Below are positions 25,904-33,680 of a stretch of DNA of 64,000 nucleotides, piece after piece. Location of the stretch: contig NZ_LXKA01000165.1 in the NCBI RefSeq assembly GCF_001645125.1, positions 62,001 through 126,000 of the forward strand, read 5' to 3'. Source of the DNA: Paraburkholderia ginsengiterrae. GTDB taxonomy: Bacteria > Pseudomonadota > Gammaproteobacteria > Burkholderiales > Burkholderiaceae. Positions within the stretch are counted from its first letter, which is position 1; the number at the start of each line of letters is the position of its first letter. The notes beneath the pieces are model-generated. The model searched no databases and was not told where the DNA came from. It saw nothing but the letters and a program-made list of their open reading frames with translations. A program made the translations under genes and the position numbers.

Positions 25904-26812
25904 ATGGAAGACATCGCTGGAGGAATAGTTAGCGGCTTGACTGCACTTGCAGCCCTAGCCGAGTCCAAGAGCTTTGGTCGCGCCGCAACTCGTCTGGGCA
26001 AGACGCAGCCTGCGATAAGTCGTGCTATTCAACGACTGGAGGACCGCCTGCGGGCGAAGCTCGTGCATCGCACCAGCCGACACGTTGAAGTGACGGACGC
26101 TGGGCATGAGCTATTGTCAAAGGTGCTGCCGTTACTTCAGGGGATCGAAGAGGCGACGGTCGGCGTTTCGGATCAAACTTCAATCGTCAAGGGAACGCTC
26201 CGTGTGGCGTGCGATGCCGCGTTCGCCCGGCTTGTGTTGGCTCCGGAGTTGGCCCAGTTCCTGAAGGATCACCCCGCTCTTCAACTGAAGCTCGAGACCC
26301 GCAACGACCTCACCGACCTGGTGAGCGACGGCTTCGATCTCGCCATACGGTTCGGACCGCCATCCGTTTCAACCTTGGTCTGTCGAAGGCTATACAGTCC
26401 GCGGATCCTGACTGTGGCCGCGCCGTCCTACCTGGACCACCGTGGCCGACCGAGGTCGCCGAAGGATCTGGTCGATGACGGCCATGAATGCATCCTGGCC
26501 ATCGACCCGGCTACAAGCAGACCTTTCGAATGGGAGTTCTGGCGTGGCAATGAGAAAGTGAAGGTGGCCGTTAGCGGGAACCTGACTGTCACGGATGCGG
26601 GAACCAAACTCGGGGCCTGTCTTGCAGGCTACGGGATCGCTCAGGTAATCGATCTCGGGATCGACGCACACCTGCGTGCGGGCACGCTAGAGCCGGTTCT
26701 GACGGAGTGGCCGGACGAGACGTTTCCTCTTTACGTCTACTACCCCAGCCGGAACCACGTTCCGGCCAAGGTGAGAGCGTTCATCGACTTTGTCGTCGGC
26801 ATGATGCCTTGA
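25904..26812 (+). CDS. LysR-type transcriptional regulator
   Basis: A 302-residue LTTR. The N-terminal winged helix-turn-helix spans about residues 10-68 (SKSFGRAATRLGKTQPAISRAIQRLEDRLRAKL). The periplasmic-binding-like effector domain occupies about 95-298, with GTLRVACDAAFARLVLAPEL, DLAIRFGPPSVSTLVCRRL and AGYGIAQVIDLGID. This substrate-domain style resembles CrgA/AaeR-type LTTRs. It is divergent from the NTF2-like gene at 25800 and its likely targets are that gene and the SDR. The ligand is unknown. Confidence 0.92.
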   Translation: MEDIAGGIVSGLTALAALAESKSFGRAATRLGKTQPAISRAIQRLEDRLRAKLVHRTSRHVEVTDAGHELLSKVLPLLQGIEEATVGVSDQTSIVKGTLRVACDAAFARLVLAPELAQFLKDHPALQLKLETRNDLTDLVSDGFDLAIRFGPPSVSTLVCRRLYSPRILTVAAPSYLDHRGRPRSPKDLVDDGHECILAIDPATSRPFEWEFWRGNEKVKVAVSGNLTVTDAGTKLGACLAGYGIAQVIDLGIDAHLRAGTLEPVLTEWPDETFPLYVYYPSRNHVPAKVRAFIDFVVGMMP

Positions 26813-26998
26813 GGGTCAGTGGCGCCGGTGCTTATGTTGGTGACTGAGGCAAGCTATGCGGACATCCGTGCGTGAAAGCGCAATCAACGCCGTGTCAACC
26901 TCAGTGACGCGCAATTCGTATCACCCAGCCCTGAAAAGAATCTCCCTCGGTGCTGAGAGATCACCCGTACGAACATGCATCTTGACCGCGTGCTCGCT

Positions 26999-27018
26999 GA
27001 GAACCGTACGCGGTTCTC
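26999..27018. terminator. Perfect 8-bp hairpin downstream of lysR
   Basis: Arms GAGAACCG (26999-27006) and CGGTTCTC (27011-27018) around a TACG loop. A run of six T occurs about 14 nt further (27033-27038), too far for a classic intrinsic terminator. It lies in the 375-bp gap between the lysR stop and arsR. It may be a weak terminator or a binding palindrome. Nothing else gene-like is visible in the gap. Confidence 0.4.
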
Positions 27019-27082
27019 CAAAAGTGCGATCTTTTTTGTGCGCCGACACCTATCACCCCCATAGAGAGTAGTGTTTTCACAC

Positions 27083-27102
27083 ATATCGCAAAAATCCGAT
27101 AT
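27083..27102. promoter_or_regulatory. Candidate ArsR-family operator
   Basis: Inverted repeat ATATCG (27083-27088) and CGATAT (27097-27102) with an 8-bp spacer, about 85 bp upstream of the arsR start. AT-rich half-sites of the ATAT/ATAT type spaced 6-8 bp are common operators for small ArsR-family repressors. Autoregulation of arsR and the downstream ene-reductase gene is inferred. Confidence 0.5.
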
Positions 27103-27187
27103 ATGATTCGTCCTGTAGCGATGCAGATGCGCGCACGCCGACCGGCACCGCGCCTGCCTGTTGTAGACGACCCTGAAACGACCCCAT

Positions 27188-27490
27188 ATGACGCTCGACA
27201 TCGACGCGATCCACAAAGCGCTGGCCAACCCGGTTCGCCGGGAGATTCTCGGCTGGCTGCGCGAGCCGTACGCGCATTTCGCCGACCAGGAGTTCACGCT
27301 CGAGCATGGCGTGTGCGCCGGCAAGATCGACGGACGCTGCGGCCTGTCGCAGTCCACCGTGTCGGCCCACCTCGCGGCTTTGCAGCGCGCCGGCCTCATC
27401 ACGTCGAAGCGAGTGGGTCAGTGGGTGTTTTTCAAACGCAACGAGCCCGTTATCCAGGCGTTCCTCGAGCACATGAATACCCAGCTCTAG
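27188..27490 (+). CDS. ArsR-family helix-turn-helix regulator
   Basis: A 100-residue winged-helix repressor. The core ALANPVRREILGWLREP, the recognition helix LSQSTVSAHLAALQRAGLI and the wing TSKRVGQWVFFKRNE are standard for ArsR. Two cysteines lie just before the recognition helix (HGVCAGKIDGRCGLSQ), at residues about 44 and 51. They could sense thiol-reactive electrophiles or metals, although the classic ELCVCDL metal box is absent. It is 85 bp upstream of an Old Yellow Enzyme gene in the same direction. Such pairs respond to electrophiles or quinones in related bacteria, which fits the cysteines. Confidence 0.88.
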   Translation: MTLDIDAIHKALANPVRREILGWLREPYAHFADQEFTLEHGVCAGKIDGRCGLSQSTVSAHLAALQRAGLITSKRVGQWVFFKRNEPVIQAFLEHMNTQL

Positions 27491-27575
27491 GCACGGCATC
27501 CGCATCGCCGCTCTTCTTTCATCACGCTGTTTTTTTAGGCTCGGGCCACGCGCCCGCCGCCAAAGGTGAACACTT

Positions 27576-28637
27576 ATGCCGACTCTTTTCGATCCGCTGC
27601 AAATTGGTGACATCACGTTGTCGAACCGCATCATCATGGCGCCGCTCACGCGTCAACGCGCAGAAGAAATCCGCGTGCCGAACGCGCTGATGGCAAGGTA
27701 TTACGCTGAACGCGCCACGGCAGGCCTGATCATCAGCGAGGCGACGTCGGTCACGCCGCAAGGCGTGGGCTACGCCGAGACGCCGGGCATCTGGTCGCAG
27801 GAGCAGGTGGCAGGCTGGAAGCTCGTCACGCAAGCGGTGCACGCGGCCGGCGGCAAGATCTTTCTGCAACTGTGGCACGTGGGCCGTATTTCGGACCCGC
27901 TGTTCCTGAACGGCGAACTGCCGGTCGCGCCGAGCGCGATCGCAGCACAAGGCCACGTGAGCCTGGTGCGTCCTGAGCGCCCCTATGTGACGCCGCGCGC
28001 GCTGGAACTCGATGAAATCGCCGGCCTGGTCGAAGCGTTCCGCAAAGGCGCGGAAAACGCCAAAGCAGCAGGTTTCGACGGTGTCGAAATCCACGGCGCG
28101 AACGGCTACCTGATCGACCAGTTCCTGCAGGACAGCACCAACCAGCGTACCGACGCCTACGGCGGCTCGATCGAAAACCGCGCCCGTCTGCTGCTCGAAA
28201 TCACCGACGCCTGTATCGGCGTGTGGGGCGCAAACCGCGTCGGCATGCATCTCGCGCCGCGCCGCGACGTGCACACCATGGGCGACTCCGATCCGGCCGG
28301 CACCTTCGGTTATGTGGCCCGCGAACTCGGCAAGCGCAAGATCGCGTTCATCGCGGCACGTGAAGCGCTCGGCGACGACCGCCTCGGCCCGCAACTGAAG
28401 AAGGCATTCGGCGGCCCGTACATCGCGAACGAGAAGTTCACGAAGGAAACGGCGCAGCAAGTGCTCGACGCCGGCGAAGCAGATGCAGTGGCCTGGGGTC
28501 AACTGTTCATCGCCAATCCGGATCTGGTGCGCCGCTTCGAGACGAACGCGCCGCTGAACAAGCCGAATCCGTCCACGTACTACGCGCGCGGCGAAACCGG
28601 CTATGTGGATTATCCGGCGCTGGAAACTGTGGAATAA
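27576..28637 (+). CDS. nemA: Old Yellow Enzyme family ene-reductase (NemA-like)
   Basis: A 353-residue FMN-dependent TIM-barrel ene-reductase that reduces activated alkenes such as N-ethylmaleimide, enals and quinones with NAD(P)H. Signatures are LFDPLQIGDITLSNRIIMAPLTRQRA, LQLWHVGRIS and the substrate-binding HGANGYLIDQF (His/Asn pair). Also seen are DAYGGSIENRARL and the phosphate-binding end with ADAVAWGQLFIANPDL. The segment RVGMHLAPRRD has His where many family members have an Arg, a variant I believe occurs in related proteins. AAGGTGA lies upstream of the ATG. It is co-oriented with arsR and is likely the stress-response enzyme that ArsR controls. Confidence 0.9.
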   Translation: MPTLFDPLQIGDITLSNRIIMAPLTRQRAEEIRVPNALMARYYAERATAGLIISEATSVTPQGVGYAETPGIWSQEQVAGWKLVTQAVHAAGGKIFLQLWHVGRISDPLFLNGELPVAPSAIAAQGHVSLVRPERPYVTPRALELDEIAGLVEAFRKGAENAKAAGFDGVEIHGANGYLIDQFLQDSTNQRTDAYGGSIENRARLLLEITDACIGVWGANRVGMHLAPRRDVHTMGDSDPAGTFGYVARELGKRKIAFIAAREALGDDRLGPQLKKAFGGPYIANEKFTKETAQQVLDAGEADAVAWGQLFIANPDLVRRFETNAPLNKPNPSTYYARGETGYVDYPALETVE

Positions 28638-28837
28638 GCACCCAGGCGCGCTGAAAAAATGAAGCCATGTGCTTCGGAGCCGGCGGAGGTCAGGCCGCGA
28701 AGTTGATGCGGCCAAAGCATGGCAGTGCGCTGTAACACCACGCGGCGGCGTGTGACCCGAACTGTACGTTCCCGTCATACCCGCCGCGTTTTTTATGCCT
28801 TGTCAGTTCGTCAGGCATCACTGGCCCGCGTTGCAAG

Positions 28838-29365
28838 TCATACCAGATCGCGCCGCATGAATACACGTTTCGATTCGTCGAGTCCTCGCGCGATATGCGC
28901 GTCGCGACGCGCAATCAGGGCCGCGTCGAGTTCGGCCGTTTCGAGATCGCGAAACCCGAGGCGCCGGTAGTACGGCGCATTCCACGGCACGTCGCGAAAG
29001 GTGGACAGGATGAGTTGACGCAACTGCCGCGCGCGCGCAAGTTGCGCGACCTGCTCGATCAACGCCGCACCGATGCGCCGCCCGGCGTGCGAAGTGAGCA
29101 CGTCGAGTTCCTGCACATAGATGCGCTCGGGCTGCGGCTCGAACATCACAAAACCGGCACACGTTTCGTCGGCATCCAACGCGACGATAATCTCACGCGC
29201 GTCGATTTTGCGCAGGACCACTTCCAGTTCCATAGGCGGCGCATCGGCAATACCAGCCATATCGACGCTCACAAAGCGCCCGCCCGCCTCGTATTCGATC
29301 GCGCGAATGGCCTGCGCATCGTGCGGCGCGGCAAAACGGAAAGTGACGGCGGGAGCTTCGTTCAT
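28838..29365 (-). CDS. GNAT-family N-acetyltransferase
   Basis: A 175-residue GCN5-related acyltransferase. The acetyl-CoA binding motif A reads VLTSHAGRRIGAALIEQVAQLAR (Q/R-x-x-G-x-G/A form RRIGAAL). The motif B region follows as ILSTFRDVPWNAPYYRRLGFRDLE. The N-terminal half carries VTFRFAAPHDAQAIRAIEYEA. The substrate (a small amine, amino acid or protein N-terminus) cannot be read. It is convergent with the ene-reductase gene and divergent from dedA. Confidence 0.88.
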   Translation of the reverse strand: MNEAPAVTFRFAAPHDAQAIRAIEYEAGGRFVSVDMAGIADAPPMELEVVLRKIDAREIIVALDADETCAGFVMFEPQPERIYVQELDVLTSHAGRRIGAALIEQVAQLARARQLRQLILSTFRDVPWNAPYYRRLGFRDLETAELDAALIARRDAHIARGLDESKRVFMRRDLV

Positions 29366-29502
29366 AGGCGTTTTGTAAGTTGATGCCGGACGCCGTGCTT
29401 GACGGCCTGCCTCGATACTGACATCACCACCGCAAAATAGACAAGTCGGCGCAGCGCCACGGGACTAAACTCCTGAACATCTGAAATTCTGTTCGAGCCA
29501 AG

Positions 29503-30150
29503 ATGGATCTGATGCATGTGCTGCAGGTCGCCCTGCACTTCGACCAGCACCTGAGCGGCCTGATCGTGCAATACGGCACCGCTGTGTACGCGATGCTGTT
29601 TCTCGTGGTGTTCGTCGAGATCGGTTTTCTGCCGCTGTTCTTCTTACCCGGCGATCCGCTGATCTTCATTTGCGGTGGCCTCGCCGCTACGGGTGCGCTG
29701 AACGTGTGGCTTGTCATTCCGGTGCTGTTCACGGCCACGGTGGCCGGCAGCATCGTCGACTATGCGTTCGGCCGGGCCATCGGCGAAAAAGTCTATACCG
29801 CCGACTACCGGTGGCTCGACAAGAGTGCCTTGCGCAAAGCGCACGCGTTTTACGAAGCGCGTGGCGGACTGACCTTTCTGCTGTCGCCGTTCATTGCCGT
29901 CGTGCGCACGTTCGCGCCTTTCGTCGCGGGCGTCTCGCGCATGACGTTCGCGCGCTTCGTGTCGTTCGTCAGCGCCGGTGCCGCGCTATGGATCGTGTCG
30001 CTGGTGACGGCCGGCTATCTGTTCGGCAATGTCCCGCTGGTACGCGATCACATGAGCTCGATCGTGCTGCTGGGCGTCGCGCTCGGCACCGGTTCGTTGC
30101 TCGTGAGCGCCGTGTGGCGCTTCGTCAACCGGCGTTTGCGCGCTCACTGA
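29503..30150 (+). CDS. DedA-family membrane protein
   Basis: A 215-residue inner-membrane protein of the DedA/SNARE-associated superfamily, implicated as a lipid flippase or in envelope homeostasis. Features are FVEIGFLPLFFLPGDPLIFICGGLAATG with the re-entrant loop, GSIVDYAFGRAIGEKVY, and the characteristic FLSPFIAVVRTFAPFVAGVSRMTFARF (conserved Arg), followed by two C-terminal helices. Length is normal. Undecaprenyl-phosphate recycling is known for some homologues, but the subtype here is not determinable. Single gene. Confidence 0.92.
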   Translation: MDLMHVLQVALHFDQHLSGLIVQYGTAVYAMLFLVVFVEIGFLPLFFLPGDPLIFICGGLAATGALNVWLVIPVLFTATVAGSIVDYAFGRAIGEKVYTADYRWLDKSALRKAHAFYEARGGLTFLLSPFIAVVRTFAPFVAGVSRMTFARFVSFVSAGAALWIVSLVTAGYLFGNVPLVRDHMSSIVLLGVALGTGSLLVSAVWRFVNRRLRAH

Positions 30151-30252
30151 AACACCCGGAGATCGAGCAGATCGACCACTCGGCTCCGGTCTGGATCGTC
30201 AAGGGTGGCCAGGGTGTGATCGAGCGACGCGTGGAGATACAGTCCAATACAC

Positions 30253-30714
30253 TTACACCCAGCCTTCGATCTTCAGGCCACTCACGCGCTCCGCTTCCTC
30301 GTGCGAAACCTCGCGCACCGTCTGGCCGAAACTCCACACGTGCCCTTCCGGATCGCGAGCCGCGTAGACACGGTCGCCATAAAACTGGTCCGCGAGTTCA
30401 CGTGTAATCACCGCGCCCGCGGCACGCGCACGGGCGCAATGCTCGTCGATGCCTTCGCGCAATTGCACGTGCACCGATTGCGTGTTCTTGCCGCCGATCG
30501 AGGCCGGGCTCGCCGCGTCTTCCGACCAATCGCGGCAAATCATCACGTAGCTGTCGCCGAAACGCATTTCCGAGTGCCCCAGCTGGCCGTCATTGTCCGT
30601 GACGACCAACTGGCGCTTAAAGCCAAACGCTCGCTCGAGCCAGTCGAGCGCGGCAAATGGATCCTTGTAGTACACCGCCGATCCCATTGAAGGACGATGA
30701 TACGGTTCGCTCAT
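30253..30714 (-). CDS. VOC/glyoxalase-superfamily protein (PhnB-like)
   Basis: A 153-residue vicinal-oxygen-chelate protein. The N-terminal beta-alpha-beta unit is VYYKDPFAALDWLERAFGFKRQLVV and the second unit is VHVQLREGIDEHCARARAAGAVI, ending ARDPEGHVWSFGQ with the typical metal-proximal Glu/His. Typical length. An AAAGGAG box precedes the ATG. It may act in antibiotic or electrophile resistance or as a dioxygenase-like enzyme, but such sequences are rarely assigned. Convergent with dedA. Confidence 0.85.
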   Translation of the reverse strand: MSEPYHRPSMGSAVYYKDPFAALDWLERAFGFKRQLVVTDNDGQLGHSEMRFGDSYVMICRDWSEDAASPASIGGKNTQSVHVQLREGIDEHCARARAAGAVITRELADQFYGDRVYAARDPEGHVWSFGQTVREVSHEEAERVSGLKIEGWV

Positions 30715-30916
30715 GATGGGCTCCTTTCATCAACGTTCGGGTGGATATTAGGCACCATAGTAAAGCGAAGGGGGAAAGCAAGGCCGCTTTATCCGAAAAA
30801 ACGTACTTGCCCGCCGGCTTTACGGCAATGCTCGAGTGCTGTCTCGGTGCGAACACGTCGTGTTTCGTGTGTCCGCATTGCGTATCAGCGCTGTGCCCGT
30901 CGTGCCGTACGGCACG

Positions 30917-31252
30917 TCAGGAAGCTGGTTTGACGCGAACAGCGGTTCCGTAGCATAGAACCTCCGAAATGCCCCGTGCGATCTCCGTCGCATCGTAGCG
31001 CATGCCGACAATTGCGTTTGCGCCGAGGGCCTCGGCCTCCGCCACCATGCGCTCGTAGGCGTCCCGCCTCGCCCGTTCACAAAGTGCCGTATATAAGGTG
31101 ATATTGCCGCCAAATATCGTCTGAAGGGACGCGCCGATCGAACCGACAATAGAGCGCGATCGAACAACGATTCCCCGGACGATGCCCAACGAATGTTCCA
31201 TGCGATACGACGGGATATCTAGTGTCGTAGAAACCATGTGCCGTTCAATCAA
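30917..31252 (-). CDS. YbjQ/UPF0145 family protein
   Basis: A 111-residue heavy-metal-binding-fold protein of the YbjQ family. It has [70 protein letters not shown] and a C-terminal GTAVRV. These proteins form pentamers in structural-genomics work and have no settled function. The start is probably the TTG at 31252, because GAGGAG lies 6 nt upstream. The ATG five codons later has no site. It is encoded 44 bp downstream of a prohibitin-like gene in the same direction. Confidence 0.85.
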   Translation of the reverse strand: MIERHMVSTTLDIPSYRMEHSLGIVRGIVVRSRSIVGSIGASLQTIFGGNITLYTALCERARRDAYERMVAEAEALGANAIVGMRYDATEIARGISEVLCYGTAVRVKPAS

Positions 31253-31296
31253 CGCTTTCTCCTCACAGAACGTGTCCGTCCCTTTCCTGTCGATCC

Positions 31297-32118
31297 TTAT
31301 CGATCTACCTTGGTTATGCCAAGATTTCCGAGCATCGGCAGAACTCCGCTACTCCCCAGCACTTCAGGCAAGTGGCCATCCCACTTCGCTACTGCCTGCT
31401 GCTGAATGATCTCAGGCGTGATCGTCTGCTGGAGCAGTTTTTGCGCCTCGGCCTGAGCGTGTGCTTCGACAATCTTCTGATCGGCAAGAACCTTGGCCTT
31501 CTGCAATTCGTATTGCGCCTGCTGCGCGCGCTGCTGGGCGACCTGTTTTTGCTCGATCGCCTGGACGAACTGCGTGCTGAAGTGGAAGTCGGTGATGTTC
31601 ACGGAATCCACCACCAGCCGATAGGGTTTGAGTTCCGCGGTGATTTGCGTCTCGATCTGTCCGCGCACCTGATCGCGATGCGTGATCAGATCTTCGGCGT
31701 TGTAATGGGCCGTGATCGCTTTCACTGAATTGCTGATAGCCGGCTTGATGATCTTGACCACCAGCGCGGATTCGTTGCCGATGTGCTGATAAACCCACTC
31801 TGCGTCGGCCGGAAGAATGTGCCAGTTCGTCGCCACTGTGGTCGTCACATCCTGTAGATCAAGGCTCGCCGCCGTTTCCGCGTCCTGGGAGTTTTGCACC
31901 TGAACGTCCATTTTGGCGACCGACTGCGCGAACGGGATCTTCAGATGCAGGCCAGGGTCAAGTACGCCGGGTTCGACCGCGCCCCATGTCATCAGTACAC
32001 CACGCTGGCCGGGGCCGACTGTCACGAAACCGCCGGTAATCAGGATGAAAGCCAGAAGGACGATCACTGCCACGCCGAGAGCGCGAGGCTTCGCCGGCAT
32101 GCTCACCTGTACGTTCAT
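31297..32118 (-). CDS. SPFH/prohibitin-family membrane protein
   Basis: A 273-residue protein with one N-terminal transmembrane anchor (about 14-34) and an SPFH domain (about 35-210: [31 protein letters not shown]). A coiled-coil tail follows, rich in Ala/Gln/Lys ([28 protein letters not shown]). It resembles bacterial prohibitin-like and HflC-like proteins that form membrane rings and modulate FtsH-type proteases or microdomains. No hflK partner is adjacent, so it is probably a stand-alone prohibitin homologue. Confidence 0.9.
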   Translation of the reverse strand: MNVQVSMPAKPRALGVAVIVLLAFILITGGFVTVGPGQRGVLMTWGAVEPGVLDPGLHLKIPFAQSVAKMDVQVQNSQDAETAASLDLQDVTTTVATNWHILPADAEWVYQHIGNESALVVKIIKPAISNSVKAITAHYNAEDLITHRDQVRGQIETQITAELKPYRLVVDSVNITDFHFSTQFVQAIEQKQVAQQRAQQAQYELQKAKVLADQKIVEAHAQAEAQKLLQQTITPEIIQQQAVAKWDGHLPEVLGSSGVLPMLGNLGITKVDR

Positions 32119-32534
32119 TGTTGTTATCCCCCGTTTTTAAGTATTGGAAATGTTTTTCAGCAACCGGAACGTTCTGCAGCGCACATGGCTATACCCGTGA
32201 AGTCATCGACGTTTTACGTCACGCCATTCAGAGCGTGGATATACGCTATTGTCAGCACGTCTACTTCAGGCTCTGTACAAGGGTCTCATCCAGATTCTTT
32301 GCCACGAACTCAGGCATACCCGTCCCCGAATACAACCCTCTGTCAACGATAGCAATATCGTGACGTATTGCAACCATTCTTGTTATCGGCTTTGCAGCCG
32401 TTTTCTGAATGACCAGAAAAGCGGCAGGGTTACCCCTTTTTACGTGCGGTGTAACTTAAACCACGCCTGTTCATCCGTGGCGCATGACGCAAAACACACG
32501 CCCTTCCGCCCCACCTTGACTCCGCACAAATACG
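32119..32534. other. Intergenic region, no supported gene
   Basis: About 415 bp between the divergent prohibitin-like and MarR genes. Short plus-strand frames exist but overlap each other and lack family features. The stretch likely carries both promoters. I see no RNA gene or repeat other than the operators listed next. Confidence 0.45.
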
Positions 32535-32558
32535 AAGGTAACCTTCACAGGTAACCTT
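32535..32558. promoter_or_regulatory. Tandem MarR-type operator palindromes
   Basis: AAGGTAACCTT (32535-32545) is a palindrome with a single central base. GGTAACCTT recurs with a 13-bp period (GGTAACC at 32537-32543 and 32550-32556). The pair ends 25 bp before the MarR start codon. Two phased copies suggest cooperative binding by MarR dimers and negative autoregulation of the MarR/isochorismatase-like/MFS operon. Assignment rests on symmetry and position. Confidence 0.65.
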
Positions 32559-32583
32559 TGCATCTCTCATCGCACGAGCAAGC

Positions 32584-33036
32584 ATGAGCAAAACCGACCT
32601 CCCCGTAGATCCTGAGACCCTGCACGCCATGGCGGAAGACCTGCGCGTGCTGGTCGGCAAACTGCGCCGCCGCATGCGCGAAGAAGCGCATATTGGCGAC
32701 TTCACCCCTTCGCAGGTGCAAGTCCTCGGCCTACTGGAACGCGAAGGCCCCGCAACGGTCACCGCGCTCGCTCGCGCCCAAGGCATGCGCCCGCAATCCA
32801 TGGGCGAGACGCTGTCGGTTCTGAAAGCCGCCGGACTCGTCAGCGGCGCGCCCGATCCGAACGACGGCCGGCAAACGGTCCTCTCTCTCACCCCCGCTTT
32901 TCGCAAGAAGGTCAAGGCAAGCCGCGCGGCCCGCGAAGACTGGCTGTTTCGCACTATCCAGACGCGTTTCTCGCCTGCCGAGCAGCAACAACTCGCGATA
33001 GGCGTCGACTTGCTCAAACGCCTGATCGTCTCGTAA
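32584..33036 (+). CDS. MarR-family transcriptional regulator
   Basis: A 150-residue winged-helix dimer. The DNA-binding core is FTPSQVQVLGLLEREGPATVTALARAQGMRPQSMGETLSVLKAAGLV with the wing GAPDPNDGRQTVLSLT. Helices at both ends (DLRVLVGKLRRRMREE and a C-terminal EQQQLAIGVDLLKRL) form the dimer interface. First gene of an operon with an isochorismatase-like hydrolase (16 bp downstream) and an MFS exporter. The set looks like a drug- or aromatic-responsive efflux unit. Tandem palindromes lie just upstream. Confidence 0.92.
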   Translation: MSKTDLPVDPETLHAMAEDLRVLVGKLRRRMREEAHIGDFTPSQVQVLGLLEREGPATVTALARAQGMRPQSMGETLSVLKAAGLVSGAPDPNDGRQTVLSLTPAFRKKVKASRAAREDWLFRTIQTRFSPAEQQQLAIGVDLLKRLIVS

Positions 33037-33052
33037 CCCCCAGGAGCACTCC

Positions 33053-33616
33053 ATGGCACTTACCACCCTCGACGCAAAAACCGCGTTGGTCGTCATCGAT
33101 TTGCAGCAGGGCATCGTCGCGCTGCCTACCGCTCACCCCACCGGCGAAGTCGTCAAGCGCGCGGCCGTCCTCGCCCAGGCATTTCGCCGCCATGGGCTGC
33201 CCGTCGTGCTCGTCAACGTAGCCGGCGGCGCGCCGGGGCGCGCGGACCAGGCGCGCCACACGGGCGACTTTCCGGCCGACTTCGCCGATCTGGTGCCGGA
33301 ATTGAACGCGCAACCGTCGGATCATCGGGTGACCAAGCGCACCTGGGGTGCGTTCACGAACACGGATCTCGAAGCGTATCTGCGCGGGCAAGGCGTCACG
33401 CAAGTGGTGATCGTGGGCGTGGCGACCAGCATCGGCGTCGAATCCACCGCACGTTACGCGCACGAACTGGGCCTGCACGTCACGCTCGCCGTGGACGCCA
33501 TGACCGACCTGAACGCGGACGCTCACGTCAACAGCATTACGCGCATCTTTCCGCGCCTTGCCGAAACCGGCACAACGCAGGAAGTTCTCGATCTGCTCGA
33601 GCGTTCGCGCGCATGA
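33053..33616 (+). CDS. Isochorismatase-like hydrolase lacking the usual cysteine
   Basis: A 187-residue Rossmann-like isochorismatase-fold protein. The catalytic Asp is in ALVVIDLQQGIV (Asp16), Lys in VTKRTWGAF, and the cis-peptide region reads VIVGVATSIGVESTARYA. At the place where nicotinamidase-type members have the nucleophilic Cys (TDxCV) this protein has Gly (TSIGV). True isochorismatases also lack the Cys, so it may hydrolyse an enol-ether or act without a thiol nucleophile. CAGGAG lies 6 nt before the ATG. It is encoded between marR and an MFS exporter; the substrate is probably the compound the unit detoxifies. Confidence 0.88.
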   Translation: MALTTLDAKTALVVIDLQQGIVALPTAHPTGEVVKRAAVLAQAFRRHGLPVVLVNVAGGAPGRADQARHTGDFPADFADLVPELNAQPSDHRVTKRTWGAFTNTDLEAYLRGQGVTQVVIVGVATSIGVESTARYAHELGLHVTLAVDAMTDLNADAHVNSITRIFPRLAETGTTQEVLDLLERSRA

Positions 33617-33680
33617 TCGGGCCCATGAGCACGCGCCGCGGCCTGCATGCCGCACGGCTTGTTCGCAGGGGAATACCCCA

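Noticed and set aside
30741-30953. Small plus-strand frame with a Cys-rich motif (CFVCPHCVSALCPSC)
   Set aside because: It looks zinc-ribbon-like, but there is no ribosome binding site, its end overlaps ybjQ, and the flanking residues fit no known ribbon family.
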